Below the pieces are notes generated by a model, which was not told the DNA's origin, ran no database searches, and saw nothing but the letters and a program-made list of their open reading frames with translations. Positions 19,001-27,141 of a stretch of 34,738 nucleotides of DNA are shown here, piece by piece. Origin of the DNA: Picosynechococcus sp. PCC 7003. Lineage in GTDB: Bacteria > Cyanobacteriota > Cyanobacteriia > Cyanobacteriales > MRBY01. Positions within the stretch are counted from its first letter, which is position 1, and every line of letters starts with the position of its first letter. Location: the NCBI RefSeq assembly GCF_001693255.1, contig NZ_CP016475.1:1-34738 (forward strand), read 5' to 3'. The translations under genes and the position numbers were made by a program.

Positions 19001-19464
19001 AGCAAAACATCATCCTTGATGACCTGGAAGAAAAGAAAATAGCTAGTCAAGCGGATCATTTTTGGAAAACCAAGAATTTATCTATAGAGAAAAATGATCC
19101 GGTTCCTGAAACAACTATTCAGCAAGGGTTACAGCCAGCGGATCATTTTTTCCCACATTCAAGATCCAGCCAGACTATCCCAGAAAATAAACCTCAAAAT
19201 CCAGCAGTTTTAGCGGTCAATAAACAATCTCCCCCAGACCAGATACCAGATGACCCAGTTTCACCCCTGTCTTGGGACATACTCAGGCCCATCCAGGACG
19301 CAATTATGGCTTTAGCGAGGGGCGATCGCCGACCTTTATGGAAGCTGGTAGTGAAATTTCATTTCCCGACGATTCAGCGGGCGGCCCAGCAGTTAGATGC
19401 GATGCCCGGAGGCTCAGGGTTTATGGCCTGTCTGTTTTCCCGGTGGCAGATATCTAGCGCTTAG
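16021..19464 (+). CDS. Plasmid replication protein, CyRepA1 type
   Basis: A very large (1147 aa) initiator, probably combining primase-like and helicase-like parts. A zinc finger at residues 11-35 (CPICGG...C...HC) resembles CHC2 primase fingers. A DUF3854/Toprim-like region follows, with KFCEGALKSL, VILVGAAGGI and LLPDADSQN at about 215-285. A P-loop helicase-like region has GLEVPKNCGKSY (about 369-380) and IVLFWDEIEQIL (about 452-463, DE-x-x Walker B), then an ATAVIGTGVNIKG motif. GGGGGTGA gives a strong ribosome site. It is the only Rep candidate, so the origin is probably nearby. The family name is from memory; the domain motifs are seen directly. Confidence 0.85.
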   Translation: MANFTLLKGDCPICGGIRNGRQKLDCKQSGELIHCFSHNDPPPGFRFVGQSAIGQSLYAPEREKGLDPEQHRAALAKLRAEYQAQAAARQAQLPAIPVRHQEILGYPAELTPAQNTDLLRRGLTQQEIDFALSQHWLFGCQGGYGITAIDSATGMFCGAQRALDDRSQRKYDWAIFAGRNQLKETGENPLFVWRSPDFNPKKPYEVKFCEGALKSLIRAFLEWRHSPQVILVGAAGGIFGEQSVQRLLGVYDKVWRFTLLPDADSQNLRKKNLYAGYGKLAKAIAPLKFADWGQWQDKSQGDCDEGLRDYVRRSPNVWLQPFKLAEAAEKTLKATQRFTVTPTVTINDGAQYLPDDVIPLPTEARVVGLEVPKNCGKSYQQGQHIEKLRRLGYYPIQMSHRRGLAAEKAKEWQMTYIEADSPLPPEMPSNGLSVVVDSVLKLRHYDFSSQKIVLFWDEIEQILEHICHSTTSIRERRAAVMAYIGELMESAHQVILADADLKTIAVDWAVSLTASRKSEVCLIRKQYRHNRKAIICSDTTDALVYAAQQLQADNPTYIAVAGQKANSRFGSQSLENYLSGQANSTIRVDSDTNRDPAHPAYKITKNIEVLNHYQLAIATAVIGTGVNIKGDHFKSVIGIAAGNESVESFLQKLSRVRNDGDRLVAISSTANSLSQRYGGHTNVQQLLLNDSKQGQLLRQHLQSFGDWGDNWLFNPWLKAFAERICLNNELGKNYKASVMAQLHREGYQIIEQSFCDRGQRKKIRRLLDDGCHKQIRKYIADILASKPKLGEDLKASKATFDQTYPEKCAEVHGDLLTLYGDDSEAIAQAHLTQRHFYRKLQLHFWLNQTQEAVKQRDERKLKFLRESNEGRLFQNDVNQMTFSVTVAAMRKLGLADILQRGYISSDCSHIERIKQILNDDKQRQDFSRQLRLGLDDCPRKSPVAISVFLLKNLLGLDVARDGEGKAVRQKLNGILTTPIDFGDINREAIFQFWEQNIILDDLEEKKIASQADHFWKTKNLSIEKNDPVPETTIQQGLQPADHFFPHSRSSQTIPENKPQNPAVLAVNKQSPPDQIPDDPVSPLSWDILRPIQDAIMALARGDRRPLWKLVVKFHFPTIQRAAQQLDAMPGGSGFMACLFSRWQISSA

Positions 19465-19482
19465 GTTGGTGATCGCCACAAA

Positions 19483-20409
19483 TCAGCAGTCATAGGTTTG
19501 GCGATGATTACGGTCTGCCAATTGCTCTGCTTCCTCTATCGTCCAGCGAGGTTGAGGGTTTAAATTTTCGACATTGACTAATGAAGCTGGAAGTGGTTCT
19601 TGTGTTATCTGCTCAACTACTTGGGCGATCTCCTTAACACATGAATCGGGATAACGGGCCACTTGTTCCTCAGAGAAACGAATCACGACCCAGCCCTTGT
19701 TCAGGAAAAAATTGTTTCTGTTGTGTTCTTTCGATTCTTCCCAGCCATGGATGGGCTTATAATCCCCATCCCCATTGAGTGGTGTATAAGGCTCGTCTAC
19801 TTCAATATCAAAGTAGATATCATCATAGACATAGCAGACATCAGGACTATAGGGGTATGAGTAATTTGGAATATCTAGTTTGGCATTTTGGATGATTTTT
19901 CCAGGAAGGTGCTTATTCATCGCTCTGTATAAACAACCTTCACAGCGTCCAGTTCGAGCATTGCTGTTATATCCATCAGGCTGATAAATAGTATTTTTAA
20001 ACTGATTAAGAAGTTTTTGTTGGTACTCTTGAACAAATTGAGGGTCCTTGAGTCTATTTTTGAGATCTTGAAAATTTCTTCTTTCCTTTTCGTAGTCGGT
20101 TAGTCTACGAGGGTATTCCTGCTCTAATCTACGATATTCGGCTAAATCTCCTCTGAATCCTTGAGTTTGAATCAATCGAGTGACTGCGATCCCTAGCCCT
20201 CCTGTAATTAAGCTAAGTACAGGAATATTAGAAAAGATGATTAATGTAGCCACTAAGCAAAGCAGACCTACTGTAATCGGTGGCCACCATTTAGGTTTTG
20301 TTGGATGTTCAGGTTTTACAGGTTTTGCTGGGGGAGCTGGTAACTCTGGCTTAGCCGAGGAGATCTGCTTCAAGCGAGGGGGTATATAGATATCAGGATA
20401 TTCGGGCAT
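19483..20409 (-). CDS. Membrane protein with PD-(D/E)XK-like endonuclease domain
   Basis: A 308-aa protein. A Pro-rich cytoplasmic start (about 1-40) leads to two membrane segments (ITVGLLCLVATLIIFSNIPV and LSLITGGLGIAVTRLI), then a coiled coil (about 85-150) with a Cys pair (CEGC). The C-terminal domain has SPDVCYVYDDIYFDIEVDEP and, after a gap, NNFFLNKGWVVIRFSEEQV, the layout of DUF559-like or very-short-patch-like nucleases (Asp, then Glu-x-Asp, then a basic strand). It probably acts on DNA at the membrane, perhaps in defence. It converges with rep, 18 bp between stops, and is divergent from the NERD-helicase gene. Confidence 0.65.
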   Translation of the reverse strand: MPEYPDIYIPPRLKQISSAKPELPAPPAKPVKPEHPTKPKWWPPITVGLLCLVATLIIFSNIPVLSLITGGLGIAVTRLIQTQGFRGDLAEYRRLEQEYPRRLTDYEKERRNFQDLKNRLKDPQFVQEYQQKLLNQFKNTIYQPDGYNSNARTGRCEGCLYRAMNKHLPGKIIQNAKLDIPNYSYPYSPDVCYVYDDIYFDIEVDEPYTPLNGDGDYKPIHGWEESKEHNRNNFFLNKGWVVIRFSEEQVARYPDSCVKEIAQVVEQITQEPLPASLVNVENLNPQPRWTIEEAEQLADRNHRQTYDC

Positions 20410-20618
20410 GAATTTGGTTTTAGCCCAAAATAATACAGGAATCTTGACTGTATGTACCCTTTACACGCAGTTTCCCTCCCTTCCTTAGTGTGAATTTAAA
20501 GTTTTAGTAACAATTGTCTATGGAAATGCAAGTTCTTTTTAGACTAGGTGTATATAAGTAAATCTTAATAATAAATTAGTTCTTTTGAACTGTATTCTCG
20601 CCAATATTCTCTTTAATT

Positions 20619-22736
20619 ATGAATGCTCCAAGCAACAAGTCATTTCCGGAACTAGCTACTTTAGAGAGAGCTTATAAGAATCATAAGGATGCTCAGATTA
20701 AGAATATTGAGCGCTTACAAACAGTTCATAAACACTATAATCATGCCGCTGCTATGTGTAAGGCAATGGTTGCTTTGCTCCAGGGATTTGAAGATCGCAA
20801 AGTTTACATGATTGTTGAGCCAGAGATATCAAAACTTGGAAAAATATCTCGTCCAGAAGATTTTGTGGCCTGGGTTGAAGGGGTTGGAATTTTTGTAATT
20901 GAAATTAAAAGTCATACAATTAATGGAATATCAAGCTTTGAGAATAATGTGCCTCAAGTGATGTATCAAGGTCGCTCTTCAGGAGATAAAGATCTACTCG
21001 ATCAGCCTAGAGAATTTGCCTATGATTTGAAGGCTCCACTTGAAGAATTATTTGATAGACAAGATTTAGAACTTCCCCCTCTTTATTATGCGGGCTGGTT
21101 GCCTAATGTTTCTCCGGAAGATGTTGCTTCACGATCTCAGCATGTTGACCAAGATAAAGTTTGGCTGAGTGATATGCTGGATGTAGAAGTATTTAAAAAG
21201 CGAGTTCCTGAGTTAAAAAATATCACTCGTAGTTCTAATGTGAGTAGAGATGCTTTAGAGTTATTCTGTAAAGTATTTGGCTCTACATCTGGTCTTAGAA
21301 AAGCAAATAATCATTTACGCAATTTGCCTACTGGTTCTTTGGGTCAACTCATTGATCGTAAAAATAATTATCTTAAGCGTTTAACAAAAGAACAGGAAGA
21401 TTTAGCATTTAGTCCAAATCTTACGCGAGGGCCGAAAGTAATACGGGGTGTAGCAGGTAGTGGGAAGACTATTGTTCTCGCAAATGCAGTGGCAGAAGTA
21501 TTTTTGCGTGAGATTACTAATAGTTCTAGTGATATTGGAGATAAGAGATCATTCGATACTGACTGCATCCCGGAAGTTTTAGTCCTTTGTTACAATCGTT
21601 CGCTTGTTCCTTATCTGAAAGAACTTATTATTAACTGTTTTAATATCCGCAAGAATCAGAGTCAATGGCCTTTCCCTTTTTCTAAACTCACAATTCAGAA
21701 TATAGACCGCTATGCAAGGAAACTGGCAGGTAAAAAATATGATTTTAAAGATATTTCTAAAGCTGTCGATTATATTTTAGATAATGGTTTAGATAAAGAC
21801 AGATATCGTTATACTTTTGTTGATGAGGGACAGGATTTAATTCTTGATTGGTATCCTCTACTTCGTCACTTTACTCAAGATCAACCAGAGTTAGGGCGAA
21901 GTATTATCATTTTTTATGACGATGCCCAAAATATTTACGGAAGACCACGCCCTGGAAGTACCTCTAAGGTTCCTCCCTGGAAAGAGCTTCTAGGTGCAGA
22001 TGTGAACCCAAGAGGTCTTAAGACGATTATGAGGGTGGGTCATAGAAATACAAATAAAATCCTGTCTTTCTCTTTCAGTTTGTTATTGGGTAGCCTCGCT
22101 GAAGATGATCCACAGATGATCCAGTTCTCTGGCATTAGTGAATTTAAGAAGGAACGCATACCTGATGATCCGAGTTTAGATCATCCTAACGCCGGAAAAT
22201 TAAGTGTAGAACAGATTGATAATCGTCAGTTTAAAATCAACTTTGCTGTTGAAGAGGGAATGCCCCCAGTTATTAACTCCTTTTTAAATGAAGAGTTAAT
22301 GCTTAATGCTCTGGTAAAGCGAATCAAATATACTCTTTCAGCCGATGGTGATAATGTACAGCCAGATGACGTCTTGATTATGGCCCCTTTCACAGATCAG
22401 GTTGTTGAGATAAGTAAGCGGTTACAAAAAGAGGATATTGCTGTTCACATACCTGTAAAACTTAAAAATGGTCATGATGGACGTGATCAGTCAGCTTTTG
22501 TACCCGGAAAAGTTACTGTAAGCACTATTAACTCAGCAAAAGGCTATACGGCACATATTTGCCACCTCACTTATGTCCACAGCTTTGAGAAAGATGATAT
22601 GGCGAAAGAGAACATACAGCGTATGCGTGCTCAGATTCATGTTGCTTGTACTCGCTCTTCACTTTTACTAGAGTTGTGGGGTCTTAATTCTCCTCTAATG
22701 CAGGAAGCACAAGAAGTTCAAGCGCTGATTTCCTGA
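20619..22736 (+). CDS. NERD nuclease - UvrD-like helicase fusion
   Basis: A 705-aa protein joining two domains. Residues about 60-115 resemble the NERD nuclease-related domain (VAWVEGVGIFVIEIKSHTI). Residues about 265-700 form a superfamily 1 helicase: VIRGVAGSGKTIVLANAVAE (Walker A), YTFVDEGQDLILDW (Walker B), IIFYDDAQNIYGR (motif III), VGHRNTNKIL (motif IV) and VTVSTINSAKGYTAH plus HVACTRS (motifs V and VI). Such fusions occur in phage-defence loci and DNA repair. It is AT-rich and without HIP1 sites, unlike rep. A PD-(D/E)XK nuclease gene follows 25 bp later, probably co-transcribed. Confidence 0.85.
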   Translation: MNAPSNKSFPELATLERAYKNHKDAQIKNIERLQTVHKHYNHAAAMCKAMVALLQGFEDRKVYMIVEPEISKLGKISRPEDFVAWVEGVGIFVIEIKSHTINGISSFENNVPQVMYQGRSSGDKDLLDQPREFAYDLKAPLEELFDRQDLELPPLYYAGWLPNVSPEDVASRSQHVDQDKVWLSDMLDVEVFKKRVPELKNITRSSNVSRDALELFCKVFGSTSGLRKANNHLRNLPTGSLGQLIDRKNNYLKRLTKEQEDLAFSPNLTRGPKVIRGVAGSGKTIVLANAVAEVFLREITNSSSDIGDKRSFDTDCIPEVLVLCYNRSLVPYLKELIINCFNIRKNQSQWPFPFSKLTIQNIDRYARKLAGKKYDFKDISKAVDYILDNGLDKDRYRYTFVDEGQDLILDWYPLLRHFTQDQPELGRSIIIFYDDAQNIYGRPRPGSTSKVPPWKELLGADVNPRGLKTIMRVGHRNTNKILSFSFSLLLGSLAEDDPQMIQFSGISEFKKERIPDDPSLDHPNAGKLSVEQIDNRQFKINFAVEEGMPPVINSFLNEELMLNALVKRIKYTLSADGDNVQPDDVLIMAPFTDQVVEISKRLQKEDIAVHIPVKLKNGHDGRDQSAFVPGKVTVSTINSAKGYTAHICHLTYVHSFEKDDMAKENIQRMRAQIHVACTRSSLLLELWGLNSPLMQEAQEVQALIS

Positions 22737-22761
22737 AGAAAATTTAACCTATAGAATAACT

Positions 22762-23433
22762 ATGCCAATTGCAACCAACATAAAGCTTGATAAAAAAACT
22801 CATGTATATATCGATACTCAAGGCAAGCAATACACAAGTGTTTCTAAAATAATCAATCGGTACAAAGAGCCATTCGACCGGATGGGAAATGCTGAGAGAG
22901 TCAGTCAAAAAACAGGACGCAGCATTTCTGAAATCTTAGCTGAGTGGGATGCAGCAGCTCCCTATGGTACAGCAGTACATAAGCAAATAGAAAACTACCT
23001 TCTTGGCAATACTACTGAGATAGACTTGATTCAGCCATATATTCCAAAATTCGATGCGTTAAGGCAATCTGGCTACAAACTTCATTTAGAAACAATTCTG
23101 CATGCAGATGATGTATCCGTAGCTGGTATGGCAGATTTGCTCATAGAAAGAGATGATGGAACTTGGTCTATCTTCGACTGGAAAACTAATAAGGCTATTT
23201 ACAAAAATAGTTTCGGTGGGAAGAAACTCAAGCCACCTTTAGATCACCTCGATGATTGTAACTATATTCACTATAGTCTTCAGTTGAGTTTATATGCTCG
23301 GATGTTAGGAAAGCCAATTCATGAGCTGATGATTATTCATATACCTAAAGGAAAAGAAGAATTAGATCCTATTTTGTGTCTTAATTTGGCTGAAGAAGTC
23401 GAGTTAATTTTAAGTGAGCATATAAAAGGATAG
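22762..23433 (+). CDS. PD-(D/E)XK exonuclease (RecB/Cas4-like)
   Basis: A 223-aa nuclease of the RecB-like type. YGTAVHKQIENYL (about 71-83) gives the N-terminal His. SVAGMADLLIERDDG (about 117-131) and SIFDWKTNK (about 134-142) give the Asp and D-x-K catalytic residues. HYSLQLSLYARML (about 172-184) is the QxxxY motif. Relatives act as phage exonucleases or as the nuclease partner of helicases. Adjacency to the NERD-helicase gene suggests a two-gene nuclease-helicase module; the plasmid's Rad52-type protein is another conceivable partner. AT-rich like its neighbours. Confidence 0.85.
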   Translation: MPIATNIKLDKKTHVYIDTQGKQYTSVSKIINRYKEPFDRMGNAERVSQKTGRSISEILAEWDAAAPYGTAVHKQIENYLLGNTTEIDLIQPYIPKFDALRQSGYKLHLETILHADDVSVAGMADLLIERDDGTWSIFDWKTNKAIYKNSFGGKKLKPPLDHLDDCNYIHYSLQLSLYARMLGKPIHELMIIHIPKGKEELDPILCLNLAEEVELILSEHIKG

Positions 23434-23496
23434 TTGTGAAATTGTTGAGTAAATGATGGTTTACAATTCAAGAGCTAGTTTGAACATTGACTCAAT

Positions 23497-23727
23497 ATGA
23501 CAAAGCAATTTTTATCAGGTTTAATTCTCGCCATAACTCTTTGCCTTAGCTTTAGCGGTGCTGGTAATGCTAGTTCAGGCTTTCTTGTGGCTTCTTCAAT
23601 CTGTAAGGATCGTAACGGTGTGACGTATGGCCATCATGGTGATGGACATTGGCATCGAGCTATTTATAGCGAAAATCGTTGGCGTGCTTCCGGGCCTAGC
23701 TTGGGTTATTCCAGTCCTTGTAAATAG
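23497..23727 (+). CDS. Small secreted His-rich protein
   Basis: A 76-aa protein with a clear signal peptide (TKQFLSGLILAITLCLSFSG, cleavage near NAS-S at about 26). The mature part has two Cys and CKDRNGVTYGHHGDGHWHRAI, which could bind metal. Similar short exported proteins occur in cyanobacteria without known function. No good ribosome site is seen. A longer frame from 23627 overlaps it but is not protein-like. Confidence 0.55.
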   Translation: MTKQFLSGLILAITLCLSFSGAGNASSGFLVASSICKDRNGVTYGHHGDGHWHRAIYSENRWRASGPSLGYSSPCK

Positions 23728-24626
23728 ATTCAAAATTTTGAGAACTTATTACTCTTCAGCGAATTTAGTAGGGCCAAGTCATCTAATAGTTCTTATGTAC
23801 TTTTTGTTGTGGTTTATGGGGTTTTTTACATATCCCCCCGAAAAGGTATATTCCAGAAAAAGGCTTACTCATCTGAGGGAATTGGAAGCTGTATCAATTG
23901 TTGAAGGATCGCTTCTATATCAATCTTTCAGGGCTTCTATTGAACTCATAGCGACCATAAAAGTTCACATGCTGCCAGGCTACAGGCGTAGTTCCCAAGA
24001 GGGATGGGTCTGTACCAAGTTACTAACCTTGGGGAAGGCGAGGTCGGGATGTGAATTGTCTAAAACTTGAAGACGAGCAGCAATAGCGCGAAACCGGAGA
24101 TTTAGTAGAGACATACTGGTTTTTCCTCTTTGGAAGTTATGTATAGGCGCAGCAATGGTTCTGCAACCTTTGAAACTTCTGTGGGAAAAACGATGTTGCT
24201 CTAGCTCATCTACTAAATCAGTGGTTTGAATGACGAGATAACCACGTGAAAATAATATAACACGGGTTTAAGTCATTTCTACATATTGTGGTCACTCCGT
24301 TTGTTGGAGATGACTAAGGCGATCTCGAAGAGATCCGCTTTGCGGTGCGCCTATTCGTTACCCTCAATGAGAAAAAAGCATTGGTTGAGTGAATAATCGC
24401 ATATAGGATATTAAGCGGTGAAGCGCGCTTTAACGCGAATTATCGTAAGCTTATTGAAATCGCTGAAACTATTTCTATACAAGGCTTTCAAGGAAAATAG
24501 CTGCAAATTATCGTAAGCTTAGGCTATTTTTTGTCTATTCTTAAATTAATTCTATCGTTGGGGATCATTGCTCTGTAAAGGTTTGAAGGCAGGTGATCGC
24601 CGAGAAATATGCTTTGTGGAACGTTA
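23728..24626. other. 900-bp stretch with gene remnants and a direct repeat
   Basis: No intact gene. On the minus strand 23980-24114 encodes a protein-like 44-residue fragment (MSLLNLRFRAIAARLQVLDN...), and further protein-like minus-strand words lie upstream in other frames, so this is probably a decayed gene. A GC-rich palindromic segment is near 24326-24352. TATTTTTTGTCT at 24525-24536 matches half of a cassette site. Confidence 0.5.
24438..24521 (+). repeat. 16-bp direct repeat AATTATCGTAAGCTTA
   Basis: Exact copies at 24438-24453 and 24506-24521, 68 bp apart, each containing the palindrome TAAGCTTA. Possibly the scar or end of a mobile element, or a paired binding site. Nothing decides between these. 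Confidence 0.6.
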
Positions 24627-26762
24627 CTAGATTTCATCATCACTGTTATTCATCTGCTTTTCAAAAGATTGCCGTACGAGGCCAATGACATAGGGAAGTT
24701 GCTCTAAATTTTCTAAACCAACTTCGACATCACCATTTCCCCAACGACCTAAATTAGTTACATCTTTGCATAAACCTTTAGGATCATTGATTTCAGGGAA
24801 TTTCATATTTAGAGATAGTCTCAATCGTTTGGCTTGGGGAACTACATCAACAAAGTTGGTTTCGGCTTTATACGCTACATAAAGTTTTAAAAATTCTTCT
24901 GTAATGCAAGGGTCAAGGTCAAGCACTTGCTTCCTAAACTCCGTAAACAACTTTTTAATATTTCCAGAGAGAAGATGTGGGTGATCGTTAACTGAATAAT
25001 TGGTATTGTTTGTATCCTTTTCCTGATAGACATCTAAGACATCCTGTTCAAGTTTCGGTGCTACCCAAACTTCAATTGCTTTTTGGGACAATTTTTCAGC
25101 TCTATGCTTGATTTCATCTTCAGTCCATTCTTCAATCTGACCTAATCCCTGATTTAGTGATAAAGGACTATATTTAAAGCCAATTTCTTTTGCTGTTCCA
25201 CCATCAACTTCTATTGTTAAGTCTCTTTTTTCTGGAAATGGACGATCACTGTATTCTGAGTTATAAGCTGTAAGTGTTAGGTTTCCCAATGTATGTAACC
25301 ATTTCGCTTGAATTGCTTGCCAATTTTCGCCAAGAACTTTCTGCCACTCATCAGATAATTTTTTATTCTGTGGCATGATATGCTCGATTGTGTATTCATC
25401 TACAACAACTAATTCTTTTTTGTTGTGGTTTTCTAAACGACGTAGCCAATAGGAACGATTACGAAAGTTATATAAATCACGAATTTTTAACTCTCTTTTA
25501 AATTCTTCATTATTAGGAAATCTTCTGTAAGATGGCAATGTTAAAAATCGGGCTTTAATGCTTTCAAGATATCGATCTTTTTTGAGAAACTTGTGAAAAT
25601 TGGCAAATGTTTTATTCAATGAGTTTGTGGGAATTGAACAAATAGCTCTACGAAAAACATAACTTTCAATGAGCCTCGTAGCTTCTAGCAATTCATTTTT
25701 AGAAAGAATTTTATTCTGATAATCAGCGTACAATTCGAGGAGTAGTGGATAACATACATCGACTTTTAATTCTCTTAAATCTCTGAAAGCACTTTTTAAG
25801 TCTTTGTCTGTTTCTCTCCCAAGAGCAATGGCACAATAATATTTTGAAAATCGATATAAATCTTCGACGGTTTTATTTATGATATTGGAATCTATAGTCT
25901 TTGAATTTATAAGTTTTTTGAACGTGACATACACATCCGTTTTCTTAGGTAATTCGCCTAATTTTACTGTTAAATAATATCGCATGAAGCTGTCAAAGTA
26001 GCTACTATAAGCTTCTTGACCAAACTCCAACTCCATTCTACGCCAATAATTTTCATAGAGACTCGTTTGCTGTTCTGGTTCGAGTCCCATAAGGATAAAA
26101 TTACGTATTAAATCAGCTTGGCTCAACTCTCGTCCTGTTGAGTTCATGCTTTCAAATATGAGTTGAGGATTATCAGATTTTCGGTCTAAGGCAATGTCAA
26201 CAACCATTAATTTTTTCAGACCCTTGCACAATTGGTGAAGATTATTATTAATTCCCCTAATCTTTTGAGTAAAAAAATCAAAGTTAGTGGAAATTTTAAG
26301 AGATTTGTTGTGTGGAAAATCCTGATTCTTCAGCAACGATAGCCATGTATCTTTATCTGTTTGAGTTAATATTAGCTTATATTTTTCAGAAGGATCATCA
26401 GGGTAAGGATTCGTGAGATATTTGCCACGAATTTGAGAGGAGGAGAATCCTTTTGGTATTTTTTCCTCAGAATAATTTTCAAGTTCTCTTGCTAAAGCTT
26501 CTAGTAAAATAGAAATAGTTGTTAGTCGTTGCTGACCATCAATGATCAATAGGGGAGCAGTTGCACTTTCATTCGACATTATATAAACAACTGAACCTAT
26601 AAAGTGTACTTCTATCTTGTCACTTTTTCCTGCTCTAATAATGTCATCCCATAACTGTTGACATTCTTTGATCTCCCATGAATAAGTACGTTGATAGATA
26701 GGGATATTTAATTGCAGTGAGGTTTGCAGAAATTTTAGTAACTGTGTTGCTTGTGCTTTCAT
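24627..26762 (-). CDS. DUF262/DUF1524 (GmrSD-like) restriction protein
   Basis: A 711-aa single-chain relative of GmrSD type IV restriction enzymes, which cut modified phage DNA. The N-terminal DUF262 domain has IPIYQRTYSWEIKECQQLWD (about 20-39) and LLIIDGQQRLTTISILLEAL (about 71-90), the nucleotide-binding signature. FESMNSTGRELSQADLIRNF lies at about 204-223. The C-terminal DUF1524 HNH-type nuclease has YTIEHIMPQ and LGNLTLTAYNSEYS (about 461-505). A last helical region (about 600-705) resembles DUF5655. The start follows family alignment. It is AT-rich without HIP1, like the rest of the block, and is probably a phage-defence gene. Confidence 0.88.
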   Translation of the reverse strand: MKAQATQLLKFLQTSLQLNIPIYQRTYSWEIKECQQLWDDIIRAGKSDKIEVHFIGSVVYIMSNESATAPLLIIDGQQRLTTISILLEALARELENYSEEKIPKGFSSSQIRGKYLTNPYPDDPSEKYKLILTQTDKDTWLSLLKNQDFPHNKSLKISTNFDFFTQKIRGINNNLHQLCKGLKKLMVVDIALDRKSDNPQLIFESMNSTGRELSQADLIRNFILMGLEPEQQTSLYENYWRRMELEFGQEAYSSYFDSFMRYYLTVKLGELPKKTDVYVTFKKLINSKTIDSNIINKTVEDLYRFSKYYCAIALGRETDKDLKSAFRDLRELKVDVCYPLLLELYADYQNKILSKNELLEATRLIESYVFRRAICSIPTNSLNKTFANFHKFLKKDRYLESIKARFLTLPSYRRFPNNEEFKRELKIRDLYNFRNRSYWLRRLENHNKKELVVVDEYTIEHIMPQNKKLSDEWQKVLGENWQAIQAKWLHTLGNLTLTAYNSEYSDRPFPEKRDLTIEVDGGTAKEIGFKYSPLSLNQGLGQIEEWTEDEIKHRAEKLSQKAIEVWVAPKLEQDVLDVYQEKDTNNTNYSVNDHPHLLSGNIKKLFTEFRKQVLDLDPCITEEFLKLYVAYKAETNFVDVVPQAKRLRLSLNMKFPEINDPKGLCKDVTNLGRWGNGDVEVGLENLEQLPYVIGLVRQSFEKQMNNSDDEI

Positions 26763-26815
26763 TGAAATTTTGAAATTATTAAGAATTTTAGATGATGTAT
26801 ATAATCGCCGTCTAG

Positions 26816-27013
26816 TTATGAATTCTGCTTTGTGAAGTAATCAGTCATTACTCGCTCTACCAGCTCAGACATATCCTCTTTGTTGCTCACCGCATGGACT
26901 TTGATTTGGTGGTGTAGGTCATTACTCAGGTAAATGGTCGTCCGGGTAAAGTTGGGATCTGCGCTTTTGCCGATACGTCGCTGATTTTTTTTTGGTGTGG
27001 CCTGGGTCGGCAT
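26816..27013 (-). CDS. Ribbon-helix-helix (CopG-like) protein
   Basis: A 65-aa protein with a basic N-terminal tail and a clear ribbon-helix-helix: strand FTRTTIYLSNDL, helix HHQIKVHAVSNK, helix MSELVERVMTDYF. AAGGAAAA before the ATG is a good ribosome site. It lies 53 bp upstream of the DUF262 gene on the same strand and divergent from hsdM, so it may regulate either. It could also be an antitoxin without a visible toxin. It is distinct from the regulator at 5650. Confidence 0.8.
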   Translation of the reverse strand: MPTQATPKKNQRRIGKSADPNFTRTTIYLSNDLHHQIKVHAVSNKEDMSELVERVMTDYFTKQNS

Positions 27014-27141
27014 GGGTTTTCCTTTGGGAAGATTACCACCAATACTTTAACCTTCATTGCGATTTGTAGACATTTAAGTGCTTAAAATAAGCTTTTGGAT
27101 TACGCTAACTTCTATGTGTTTATCTCAGGCGATCGCCACCT

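Noticed and set aside
23627-24070. 147-codon plus-strand open frame overlapping the small secreted protein
   Set aside because: No ribosome site, no domain, and it overlaps a frame with a clear signal peptide.
24438-24521. CRISPR-like array
   Set aside because: Only two copies, 16 bp long, with no further units and no cas genes.
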